Positions 1-19,906 of a DNA stretch of 24,700 nucleotides are shown here, piece by piece. Both the position numbers and the translations under genes were made by a program. The DNA comes from Halisarca cf. caerulea. Lineage: Eukaryota > Porifera > Demospongiae > Chondrillida > Halisarcidae. The stretch's first letter is position 1, and each line of letters starts with the position of its first letter. The notes under the pieces were generated by a model. It ran no database searches. It was not told where the DNA came from and was given only the letters and a program-made list of their open reading frames with translations. The stretch spans positions 424,800-449,499 of the forward strand of contig CAUJGJ010000263.1 in the NCBI GenBank assembly GCA_963170055.1, read 5' to 3'.

Positions 1-604
1 ACTCTGGCTACAAAAACAGCAACACTGTACTGTAGCTAGTAGCAATAGTACACAGTTACAATTTCCACTACAAATAAGTATGTACATATGTACGTACGTA
101 CGTACGTACATGCACACAAACCAGTTTTTCTATTTCAATTTTAGGTGGATTAACCAAGCAGAATAGCCTTCATGCCAATGGTCACTCACTGACAAAATAC
201 TATAGTGAATCACCAACCCTAACTCTAGGCAACTCCACCATGTAGCTAAGCAGGTAGACCTGCTTACATGACCACATCTGAGTCAAAGTGTGGCCTTTTC
301 CACCAGTTCATGCACATATTGATGGCTGATGAAATGGGATGAGTTATGAGAATTCCCCATATGTCGTTCAGTTTTCTATACATGCATAGGACGAGACATT
401 TCATAGTATCTATAACTCCCCTAGTCTCGCATGGACGGACATTTTAACACATGAAGTAGCCAAGCTGAGGGTCTAGCTACGCAAGACTATGTTTCCGCAG
501 TACATCTTCACTTCAACCATAGACCACCAACCTAGCATCTACACATGCTTCAACCATGGGTTAACCATGTGTGGTATGTAGACTAATCCAGAGCTGGGCC
601 CATA
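1..604. other. Left-edge non-coding stretch
   Basis: No convincing exon is seen. There is a short run of alternating GTAC/TACG words around 80-113. At 419-434 a CTAGTCTCGCATgG sequence matches one end of the fold-back element found at 24516-24635, so it may be a decayed half copy. A minus-strand acceptor-like CAG near 463 could give a terminal exon for the gene at 605-982, but its reading frame is short and unconvincing. Confidence 0.5.
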
Positions 605-982
605 CTATGAAGTTGACAACTGCAATTCACAATGGGTCAACATCATCTCACCATCTCCTTCTTCTTCTGGCTGTTCCCTTTTCTTTAAATCCGGCACATC
701 ATCAGGAGGAAACTTGGAGGGAGGTTCCATGCGAGGCTTTTTGGAAAGCATTTTCACAGGGGGACTATCCACGGGGTCAACGGCGCCCCGATCGGATTCT
801 GTACCAAAATCGTCTCCTTCGACATCTTCCGATTCACCAACGAAATCTTTCTTCATGCCTACAACATAAAATATCTCAAATTTGACTGTTTTATAGTCAA
901 CTTAGTCTGTTAACTCACCCCGCACGCTGTAAGCGAAGACCAACACGAGAGTAAACCACCAGAGAAGGGTTTTGGCAGCCAT
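605..982 (-). CDS. Small secreted or ER-targeted acidic protein, two exons
   Basis: Exon 1 is 982-919 and exon 2 starts at 858, joined over a 60-bp intron (donor GGG|GTGAGT, acceptor TTGTAG|GC, phase 1). Exon 1 starts ATG with MAAKTLLWWFTLVLVFAYS, a clear signal peptide: a lysine at residue 4, then about 14 hydrophobic residues. The mature part is charged, first acidic (GESEDVEGDDFGTESD), then proline/lysine rich with SKKPRMEPPSKFPPDD, then another acidic run with EEEGDGE. Read without further splicing it ends at TAG 605, giving about 104 residues. A good donor (GATG|GTGAGA) lies about 45 bp before that stop, so the true 3' end may lie in another exon to the left. I do not recognise the family. 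The start is chosen by the signal peptide and by a GAAAAATGG context. It begins 57 bp after the stop codon of the gene at 1040-1349 on the same strand. Confidence 0.7.
859..918 (-). other. 60-bp GT-AG intron
   Basis: The minus-strand reading starts GTGAGTTAAC and ends with TTTTATGTTGTAG. It interrupts codon 22 of the signal-peptide gene after its first base. It is near the lower size limit of animal introns, in line with the compact left cluster. Confidence 0.75.
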
Positions 983-1039
983 TTTTCCTATTTTGCAACC
1001 CAAACTCCGTAAACTGATAGAGTTCTACTCGCCGTTGCC

Positions 1040-1349
1040 TCAGGGTACCTTACTACCTTTTTTAGTGTTCGCCTGCGGTTTCTGCCTGTGTTTAGATGAG
1101 AAGCAAGGTTATTCGTATTATGTGTAGAATCCTACAGCGTTGACAAATACCAAAGCACGCTAACCTTTTACATGTGACTGGTTCGAACAGATCAGTAACG
1201 TCGACAAAAGGCGCAAAGGGCGGCTCGGAAAGGTCTTCAGAAAGCTTAGTCTTCAATGGAAGGTTGGGAAGTTTAGAAAGTGGTATTTCCAAAAAGTTAA
1301 TGTCTTGCAATTTTAATCCTCTTTCAGCCTGAGCGGCAGTGTGCGCCAT
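1040..1349 (-). CDS. 76-residue unknown protein, two exons
   Basis: Exon 1 is 1349-1165 and exon 2 is 1085-1040, joined over a 79-bp intron (donor AAAAG|GTTAGC, acceptor CTTCTCATCTAAACACAG|G, phase 2). The spliced frame is 77 codons including TGA. The protein starts MAHTAAQAERGLKLQDINF, has a leucine/proline-rich middle (EIPLSKLPNLPLKTKLSEDL) and a phenylalanine-rich stretch (PPFAPFVDVTDLFEP), and ends basic (RQKPQANTKKGSKVP). No signal peptide or membrane segment is seen. The start is the first in-frame ATG after an in-frame TGA. A separate 8-codon upstream ORF (ATG at 1407, stop at 1381) precedes it. I do not recognise the family. It is divergent from the SLC25A16-like gene (89 bp between ATGs) and very close to the next minus-strand gene (57 bp). 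A donor-like GTAGTAAG inside exon 2 could instead lead to a further exon. Confidence 0.6.
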
Positions 1350-1438
1350 CGAAAGGGACTTTCCCTCATTCAACAAAGCATTACGCAATCACTTTTGAGA
1401 CGTCCATTCAAATCGCTGTGAAGCTAAGATGATATGAG
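1350..1438. promoter_or_regulatory. Candidate bidirectional promoter
   Basis: These 89 bp separate the start codons of two divergent genes, so both transcription starts must lie in or very near here unless an unseen upstream exon exists. The stretch holds a GACGTC (CRE-like) palindrome at 1400-1405 and the 8-codon minus-strand upstream ORF. No TATA box is evident. The promoter role is inferred from gene arrangement, not from a recognised core element. Confidence 0.5.
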
Positions 1439-2419
1439 ATGGCCCAACCAATCCAAAGAAAAGGTCTTAATCCAACGAAGCGCTCAAGATCAGATATGGA
1501 CAAAAAGAAAAAGTTATCCTTTATTGGGAAGTCTCTCTTGGCAGGCGGTGTGGCTGGTTGTTGCGCCAAGACAACTACCGCCCCGATTGACAGACTCAAG
1601 ATCCTATTTCAAACGCAGCACACGTCATATTCGAACCTTGGATTTACAAGCGGGCTCAAAGCTATAGTAAAGAACGAAGGATGGTTGGCGCTGTACAAAG
1701 GAAACGGGGCTATGATGGTCCGTGTTTTCCCGTATGCTGCCATTCAGTTCATGTCTTATGAACAGTTTAAGAGAGTTTTTGTACCGTTTTTCGAAAATTC
1801 CCCCAAGTTCGGTAACCTTCTCGCTGGATCATGTGCTGGGATCACGTCAGTTGCATGCACTTACCCTCTGGATGTTGTGCGTGCTCGATTCGCCGTTCAG
1901 GTAGACGAGAGGCGGTATAGAAGTATCGTACACTGTTTGAAGGACATCTATGGAAATGAGGGTGGAATTAGAGGACTTTATCGTGGAATAACTGCAACTA
2001 TATATGGGATGATCCCTTATGCTGGAATATCGTTTTTTACATTCGAGTTTATGAAATCACAGGCTCTGACGCGTTTCAAGTCCATCGCTTCTAGACCATC
2101 ATTGGACGGCTCAGGTAAGCCAGCATTGAAGATCACTGCGAATTTGCTGTGTGGGGGAATAGCTGGAGCGGTTGCACAATCTGTCAGTTACCCTCTGGAT
2201 GTTGCTAGGAGACAGATGCAGCTGGTGGGCATGCATGCCACTAGGAAGGATCTCATTAACAGAGGAAGTTTCAGAACTTTACGAGATGTCTATCATTCTA
2301 AAGGAATTATTCGAGGATTGTACAGAGGTCTTTCACTAAACTACTATCGTGTTATACCTCAAGTAGCTGTCTCCTTCACTGTGTATGAGCTAATGAAGCA
2401 GGTTTTAAATATTTACTGA
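1439..2419 (+). CDS. SLC25A16: Mitochondrial solute carrier, SLC25A16-like
   Basis: This is an intronless 326-residue member of the mitochondrial carrier family: six membrane helices in three repeats, placed in the inner mitochondrial membrane. All three repeat signatures are present: PIDRLK at residues 49-54, PLDVVRAR at 143-150 and PLDVARRQ at 252-259. Each is followed by the second-half motif (NEGWLALYKGNG at 79-90, NEGGIRGLYRG at 173-183, SKGIIRGLYRG at 287-297). Stretches such as LAGGVAGCCAKTT, YKGNGAMMVRVFPYAAIQFM, NLLCGGIAGAVAQ and GLYRGLSLNYYRVIP match my memory of vertebrate SLC25A16 (Graves disease carrier) more closely than SLC25A42. Length is near the roughly 332 residues of the human protein. 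SLC25A16 has been linked to coenzyme A supply of mitochondria; substrate here is inferred from family only. An out-of-frame ATG lies 5 bases before the chosen start. The basic N-terminal 30 residues vary in this family. The last codon is followed by an AT-rich 3' region. Confidence 0.95.
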   Translation: MAQPIQRKGLNPTKRSRSDMDKKKKLSFIGKSLLAGGVAGCCAKTTTAPIDRLKILFQTQHTSYSNLGFTSGLKAIVKNEGWLALYKGNGAMMVRVFPYAAIQFMSYEQFKRVFVPFFENSPKFGNLLAGSCAGITSVACTYPLDVVRARFAVQVDERRYRSIVHCLKDIYGNEGGIRGLYRGITATIYGMIPYAGISFFTFEFMKSQALTRFKSIASRPSLDGSGKPALKITANLLCGGIAGAVAQSVSYPLDVARRQMQLVGMHATRKDLINRGSFRTLRDVYHSKGIIRGLYRGLSLNYYRVIPQVAVSFTVYELMKQVLNIY

Positions 2420-2682
2420 TGTGCACATGATAATTTATAATGATAATTATTTGAAATTTTACTTGAAAAGTATTATTTGTCGTAATGTATTATTCATATT
2501 TGATTTAGTAAGTTTCATATTTTTTACAGAAAGACATGCATGTACTTGAAGCTTATATTATTATAAAGATGTATGTAGCTATATGACTCTCATTATTTGC
2601 TATTAGCCTAATGTATTTTGATGATGATTATGATATTTTTAAATTATAACAATTGTGCGTACTATGCAAGTGTACGTATGTA

Positions 2683-2877
2683 GGGTGGAACCTCTCTATG
2701 ACGGGCACTTTGCATGCATGCATGCATGAGGACTGCATGGAAAAAAGTTTGCATGTTGTACAGAGGTTCCACTGTTCAGAGGTTATTTTATATAGCAATC
2801 TATCTGGTCCCACAAAAGCAGTCTATTATAGAGAGGCTTTTGCTATTAGTTTAGTTTGTTATAAGAATTTTCACTTG
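2683..2877 (-). mobile_element. pogo/Tigger-like MITE, family 1, decayed copy
   Basis: It aligns almost throughout with the reverse complement of the intact element at 14270-14444: GGTGGAACCTCTCTATgAC at one end, internal GCAATCTATCTGG and CCACAAAAGCAGTCTAT shared, and a degenerate TTTTCACTTG at the other. It carries an extra GCAT-repeat stretch near 2711-2727 that the intact copy lacks. TA precedes the left end. Confidence 0.75.
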
Positions 2878-3096
2878 AACTCCATATAAGGGCACTTCTG
2901 AAATGTGCAGCCATAAACCTCAATTGATCTTATAACAGACACCACATCATGCACTGCTTCTTTATTAATTGAAATCCCTATATAACATTAACCCTCTGAA
3001 GTAAGGACATCGCGGCCGGCCCCCATAATATACAGGACATCTCGCTATTATATTGTGGTTGCAATGGTGTCCTTAATAGAGAGGTTTAAGTCACTG
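2878..3096 (+). mobile_element. MITE, family 2, copy a
   Basis: It shares blocks with 23641-23825: CTTCTGAAATGTGCAGCCA, ACCCTCTGAAgTAAGGACATC and GTGTCCTTAATAGAGAGGTTT near the right end. The left terminus is eroded and abuts the preceding element directly. AGAGAGGTT-type ends place it with Tc1/mariner (pogo-like) elements. Confidence 0.6.
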
Positions 3097-3133
3097 CTCA
3101 TTTGAAAGTTGCATGCTATATAATCACAACATG

Positions 3134-3298
3134 CAGTGAAACCTCTATAATCCGACATTCTCTCTAGTATGATCATCTTATGAGGTCCACTCTCCGTATT
3201 AAGGCGTACTAATAGTCACTCCGTAAACTGACAACCTCTTAATAAATCTGACATTTTTGCAGGTCCCATTGGACATTGGATTAGAGAGGTTTCACACT
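3134..3298 (+). mobile_element. pogo/Tigger-like MITE, family 3
   Basis: The left end is CAGTGAAACCTCTATAATCC. The right end GGATTAGAGAGGTTTCACacT is its imperfect inverted repeat. There is no coding capacity. The same end type recurs at 14748-14925 and 21665-21831. Confidence 0.75.
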
Positions 3299-3636
3299 AC
3301 AGGATAGAAAGTATAATTGCATAACATTCATATATACTGATACATACATACGTACGTGCGTGAATAGATAGAAACTAACTCCATAACAATTATCATTAAT
3401 CTCATAGATGAAATGATTAATCAAACACTTAACATAAATGAAAACAGTCCCATAGAACACAGAGAACCAGAAAAAAGACAGTTTAAAAGGATTAAAACAC
3501 TGACTCAATAACAATAATCACTGATACAATATTAAAAAAATTGAAATGAATACAAGTACGTAGATATACAGAATACACTAGACTAAGGTAGGGAGGTTGT
3601 AGATGTTATTGTGCATTGACATGCACCGGACACGGC

Positions 3637-8526
<4,890 letters not shown>

Positions 8527-8702
8527 CTGTGGTGGACGAGAAGAGGAGATAAATAGTCATACTGTACGTATGTATAGACACATACACTCCACACATTTGC
8601 CAACAATCACAGTACACCCCCACAATCCCTTGTTGAACAGCAAATGACTGTGCTGACTAGCACTGTCTATTGGGGGTGCTACAGAGCAACTACAGAAATA
8701 AA

Positions 8703-8790
8703 TATGTACATACGTACCTATGTATGTACGTATGTACATATGTACGTATGTACGTATGTACATATGTACGTACATATGTACGTACATGCT
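8703..8790. repeat. TACGTA/TACATA alternating repeat
   Basis: About 85 bp are built from TATGTACG, TACATACG and GTACATATG words, strictly alternating purine and pyrimidine for most of its length. Dozens of shorter patches of the same words occur across the window (for example 3341-3360, 9100-9150, 12798-12850, 13600-13700). Confidence 0.85.
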
Positions 8791-9288
8791 ACCACGGGCT
8801 GGGTCTGCAAAACAACACAATGTACGTACTCTTAAGCTACGTAACTGCAGAGGTGTACATACCAACAAGACAAATTCACCACAGCTGTCGCACACGGTGG
8901 AATGAGCACTCTAACAGTGAGACCTGCATTTGTTGAACAAAACGTATGTGTCTGGGGGTGGGGGTGGGCAGTGCCCTAACTGTGAAAGTTCAAATGGTTA
9001 TGTATAAGTATGTAGTGAATATCTGACATAGTGTAGAATTTCCAGTTTCTTGGGATTTGTTATAACGTTATTCCACTGTATAGACTTTGTTGGCCAACGA
9101 AACACATACATACATACATACGTATGTACGTACGTACATACATAAAGTACGTACGTACAACTCCACAGACAGTGTGAATACATGTATGTATGTATGTACG
9201 TACATGCATGACCAATACGTTCACACAACTCTTTCATTCAGGTAGAATATGTACACTTGCTCTATTCGTAGCATTGGTCAAGACACAC

Positions 9289-9475
9289 AGACTAATGTCT
9301 GAAAACACACAACCTCCCACTATCACAGGCCCATGGACCCATGTCTGAAAAACACACAACCTCCCACTATCACAGGCCCATGGACCCATGTCTGAAAAAC
9401 ACACAACCTCCCACTATCACAGGCCCATGGGCCAATGTCTGAAAAACACACAACCTCTCACTAGCGCAGGCCCCT
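9289..9475 (+). repeat. Minisatellite, 47-bp unit, four copies
   Basis: The unit is ACCCATGTCTGAAAAACACA, then CAACCTCCCACTATCACAGG and CCCATGG. The middle copies are identical; the outer two carry several changes. On the minus strand each unit contains GTGTGTTTTTCAG, a good splice-acceptor-like sequence. Confidence 0.9.
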
Positions 9476-9982
9476 TGTGCCTCCTCAGCAAAACAAGCTA
9501 GACACATCCCACGTGTATATAAGGAGATCTGGAAAATACAAGCCTTAGGAACTGGCCATGAATATATACCCCACAAGCAAGTAGGCTATGAATACTCCCA
9601 GTAGGTGAACTATGTATATAGATGGACTATGAATACTTGAAGCTGTAGTCAAATTACTGACATTTGTACATGAAGTTACCCACACTTGGGTGGCAGGGAA
9701 AAGGTGGGTAGGCGGTGCTAGTTCCCTGTTCACTAGGAAGGAATGCAAACTTTAGTAGAGAGGAGAATCACAATGAATAATGTATACTATAAGCATGGGC
9801 CCACAAGTGGGACAAGGGACGCTACAAGTGGGACAAGGGACGCTAGGTGTCGAGCCACAGATGCTGGAATTCACTTTAGGACTTCTGTTAAAGACAGTCG
9901 CAAGGCCAAGTACAAATATGAAAGAAAAGATGAATGCAGTGAGTCAGAATGAGAAGGAATTTGACAGATGTTTTGCACACAT

Positions 9983-9983
<1 letters not shown>

Positions 9984-10044
<61 letters not shown>

Positions 10045-10181
10045 CTGAAGGTTACCAGAGTGACCCAGTAACTGGTGACAGTACAGAATGCACATTCTGT
10101 TTCACAATACGGCTTCATTCATAAATAATACGTACGTATATACGTACACATATCTACATATGTACGTATTTGTGTGTGTGT

Positions 10182-10243
<62 letters not shown>

Positions 10244-10256
10244 CGTGCGTGCATGC

Positions 10257-10320
<64 letters not shown>
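9984..10320. repeat. CA, CT and GT microsatellites, inverted pair
   Basis: (AC)n at 9984-10043 is followed by (GT)n, (CT)n and (GT)n at 10170-10320, separated by about 125 bp. CA and GT tracts are complementary on the same strand and lie in one predicted intron. Confidence 0.9.
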
Positions 10321-10322
<2 letters not shown>

Positions 10323-10388
10323 TTTTCATGTAGACATGGAGTACATACATACGTATGTTCATACGTACATGTGTGCATGTATGTATAC

Positions 10389-17048
<6,660 letters not shown>

Positions 17049-17324
17049 CTACAGACAAGAGAGAATAGTTTCACCAGGCATAACTATGGGAGAAATAGTA
17101 AATTCTCCGACAAATTTTGTCAACAAAAACGCACTTGGATGGCAAATCCCTTGCTAAACAGAGCTAGCAGCGAATACCAACCCACAGAAGAGCTGAAACC
17201 AAGTTCCGAAAGAAGAAACGTCTCATATATAACGCGATACAAAGAATAACCTCTCCTTCCACAGAGCGCACACTTGGTAGCCGTACGTTCGAAGCTCGCG
17301 AGCAGTTCACACAAGGATCCTTAC

Positions 17325-17435
17325 CTCCGTTCTACCTCCTCAACATCAGCAGACACTTCTCTGGCCTCACCCACCAAATATGGAATGCCCACAGCCCAGC
17401 CCCCCAGCTAGCAATTGCAACCCCGCCCAAATTTA
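17325..17435 (-). promoter_or_regulatory. Promoter and non-coding first exon of the long minus-strand gene
   Basis: On the minus strand, GGGCGGGG (complement of 17421-17428) is an Sp1-type GC box. About 40-90 bp downstream lies a purine-rich segment ending GAACGGAG|GTAAGG, a strong donor at 17325/17324. The region has no open ATG frame leading into the donor, so the exon is read as 5' untranslated. Its exact start is not visible. The intron to the first coding exon is 276 bp. Confidence 0.45.
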
Positions 17436-17919
17436 AAGGAATACATTATGAATACACTGTGTTTTCCAAAACACCCATACCGGGCCCTCTTCCATGTACT
17501 CAGTATATGAAAACATGTGGATCGAGTTTTGGACCCAGAGATGAGAATACCTAGCTGAATATGAATTTAAACCAAGTACTAGTGTTGTGTACGGGAAGGC
17601 TCGCTCCACTCAAGGTGTAGCCACCAATTGAACGTGCACGTGTGTACAAGTGCACAATACGAATTAAACACACAAGGACACCTGAAGTGCACACAAGTTA
17701 AAGGACACATGCATCCCAGCTGTACTTGGACAGATAGACAATTGTATCAAAAATAATACCGTACATATAAAATATTACCTATTTATTAATAGATGCTATA
17801 CAATATTAACCAAATAAATATATCATTTGAGACTCTGTACATTGCATGCAGGCATGAAGAGATGTAAACAAACATTGTGAGCTGTAGACGAAGAAGAAGG
17901 ACACCAGATGCAACAAAAG
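17436..17919. other. Intergenic region between two minus-strand genes
   Basis: No exon is seen. The right part should hold the 3' untranslated end of the lysine-rich gene; an AATAAA polyadenylation signal on the minus strand lies at 17787-17782, about 130 bp after its stop. The left part would be upstream of the GC-box promoter. Confidence 0.55.
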
Positions 17920-19446
17920 TTACTTCTTCTTCTTTTTCAACACTTTCGTTTTGGTTGGACGTGTTACTTCATATTCGGTATCAGAATCGTAAGGATCTTC
18001 TTGAACCTTAGCAGATTTGTATTGGGGTTGTGATGAAAAGCCGGCCTTTTTAGAAATTCCATTTGTCTCCCCGAATTGGTAGTACTGTTGTGCTGTATCC
18101 ATGACTTCTTCCTTCTTTCGAAGCATCTCAGGATGATCAGGCGGTGAAGAAGCCTTGCTTCCCTTCTTTGAAAACCAGGATGTTTTTGAACCTTTTACAT
18201 CCTTCTCTTTGACACCTCTGGGCTTCACGACTGCAACCTTCTTAGCCGATGCCTTCGTTTTAGGATGCTTGCTTATTACCTTGTCTGAATTAAAATCCAA
18301 CAGGTCATCATTGGCAATCACACGTATATGGTCCTCTTCGCTGTTGTCAAAAGGCACGGGTGACTTACGAGGCGGGCCTATGGGACAGAACACACATGTA
18401 AATTAGAAATCCAAATATCATTCTTGAACAAACACAAATTACCCATGCAAATGATTGCTTAGCTCGCAAATATCCACAGGAGTTTCTATAGTGGAACTTG
18501 CTTGATACACAGTATGCACTGGGTTAGTATAAACATGCATACATCCCCCCCCCCCCCCAGGATACTCCTCCTTCTGTCCCTGGCAAATGTACAACACACA
18601 AACAAGCACTGATAGTAAGTACTCCTCTGACAATAAGTACGGATTTTGAGAAAAGAATTGAACAGTTTGGTGGCATTGGAATGGATGCTCCACTGAAGAA
18701 GGTGCGTGGCAGTTGGCTACCCAAACTTTTGCTTTAATGCAACTCAATTTTGGCTAGTGAGTTTCACAGCAAATGTCCATTAAGTACAGACTATGTGTCC
18801 TCTTCATAGTGCGTACTTATGTACCAAGTAAGTTCTTCTGCATGGGTACGCGACATATGCAATTCTACATGCAATGAATGCTACACAATACTAGCCTAGT
18901 TGTACATCCATCCCTCACTACCACAGGAATGGAAATCCTTGCTGTGTATTTGATTCTGTTATTATGCAATTTTAATATGCAAAATTATAATGCAACTTCA
19001 AAGAAAATTGCATAACCAAGAATTGCAGCATATTCAGCATCTGATACCTCACTCAGATTTATGACTCAATTTCTGAGTGAACACATCCCTTCAAGAGGAA
19101 CACAACACCCATGACAACTTCAAAGGATAAATCGTATTCTAATGTAGCCACCAGCTTGTTAGCTGGTGGGGAATGAAATTTCCTACTCAATACCAAAGGT
19201 AGTACTCTATTACATCATGACACTTTGACACAATGCATGTGATATCACACAACTATTTACCTTTGGATATCGGTTTCGCATTCTTCACACTCGACTTGAG
19301 GACAGACTTCTTCTGTGAAACCGGGTAGTCATCAAACTTTGGATAATAGCTGATTTCTGCTTTGTTTTTTGACTTTGTCACAGTGGGAGGATAGATGTAT
19401 TCAGACGATGCAACAACTAGAGCCAGAATGATGAAAATAGTGGTGA
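17920..19446 (-). CDS. Lysine-rich protein with hydrophobic N-terminal segment
   Basis: Two exons join perfectly in phase 1: 19446-19261 (donor AAAG|GTAAAT) and 18377-17920 (acceptor GTGTTCTGTCCCATAG|, stop TAA). The 19446 end uses TCTTTTGTCTCAG| and keeps a hydrophobic run TTIFIILALVVASS followed by EYIYPP, like a signal peptide or membrane anchor. A second acceptor (TTCTGGCTCTAG|) at 19416 would remove it. The remainder, about 200 residues, is strongly basic and low in hydrophobics, with KKSVLKSSVKNAKP, KHPKTKASAKKVAVVKPRG and SKKGSKASSPPDHPE, a tyrosine pair (TAQQYYQF) and an acidic spot (DPYDSDTEYEV). It ends VLKKKKK. The final KKKK satisfies the KKXX pattern for ER retrieval if the tail is cytosolic. 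A starting ATG exon was not secured; phase requires it to end with one base of a codon. I do not recognise the family. Confidence 0.65.
18378..19260 (-). other. 883-bp intron of the lysine-rich gene
   Basis: It starts GTAAATAGTT and ends CTGTCCCATAG. It holds a C14 run (18546-18559), a series of TATGCAA/TTGCATA words (18963-19020), and a perfect hairpin CCACCAGCT-TGTT-AGCTGGTGG at 19148-19169. No further exon is seen. Confidence 0.6.
19148..19169. repeat. Perfect 9-bp hairpin
   Basis: CCACCAGCT and AGCTGGTGG are separated by TGTT. It lies within an intron and has no associated T run. No role is claimed. Confidence 0.6.
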
Positions 19447-19458
19447 CTGAGACAAAAG

Positions 19459-19460
<2 letters not shown>

Positions 19461-19524
<64 letters not shown>

Positions 19525-19834
19525 ATAGATAAGAGCTGGAAACAAGCGTGTACATATACACAAGTACAAAAAATGACACTACAAAATAAATGTGTGGCTG
19601 AGAGGGAGTGTACAAAGGCACTCAAAACGCACCAGTTGGAACGCAAACATGTATACACAACAAATGGCTCAAATGAACTCCACAAGATTACATACATACA
19701 ATATTGTTGAAAATACAGATTCACACACAAAACAAACATTTCCACAGACTAAACATCCACACATATTGAAGGGACAAACATACACACAGACACACACATA
19801 CACATACACACACACATACACATACACATACACA

Positions 19835-19895
<61 letters not shown>

Positions 19896-19906
19896 ACACA
19901 CACAGA
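19461..19906. repeat. GT tract followed by CA tract
   Basis: (GT)n at 19461-19523 lies directly beside the acceptor of the lysine-rich gene. A (CA)n block with CATACA breaks follows at 19779-19906. The orientation (GT first, CA second on the plus strand) is that of an inverted pair. Confidence 0.9.

Larger units (their letters stand above)
2420..3636. other. Convergent intergenic region filled with MITEs
   Basis: This stretch separates the ends of the carrier gene (+) and the long minus-strand gene. About 260 bp of AT-rich presumed 3' untranslated sequence come first (to about 2680). Then three TA-flanked mobile elements follow almost end to end (2683-2877, 2878-3096, 3134-3298). The last 340 bp are AT-rich with one TACG patch. 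No further gene is seen. Confidence 0.7.
8527..10388 (-). other. Unresolved intronic stretch, with candidate small exons
   Basis: No exon here is secure. A TTGTGTTGTTTTGCAG| acceptor at 8791 would give a 12-nt phase-0 exon (ACCCAGCCCGTG, TQPV) before exon 8457-8526. A TTGTTG|GTATGT donor at 8863/8862 could end an exon reading CGEFVLL. The rest is GTAC-type simple repeat (8703-8790, 9100-9205), the 47-bp minisatellite, a 21-bp duplication (9795-9844) and GT/CA/CT microsatellites. Confidence 0.35.

Noticed and set aside
1434..1667. Overlapping 77-codon frame at the carrier gene start
   Set aside because: Out-of-frame shadow of the SLC25A16-like gene; its ATG lies 5 bases before the true start.
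605..2419. Reading the two small minus-strand ORFs as one spliced gene
   Set aside because: The first has its own stop at 1040 and the second its own ATG and signal peptide; an internal signal peptide would make no sense in a fused product.
17120..17314. 64-codon minus-strand frame (CELLASFERTATK)
   Set aside because: It lies inside the predicted first intron and begins with a non-ATG codon; the strong donor at 17325/17324 precedes it.
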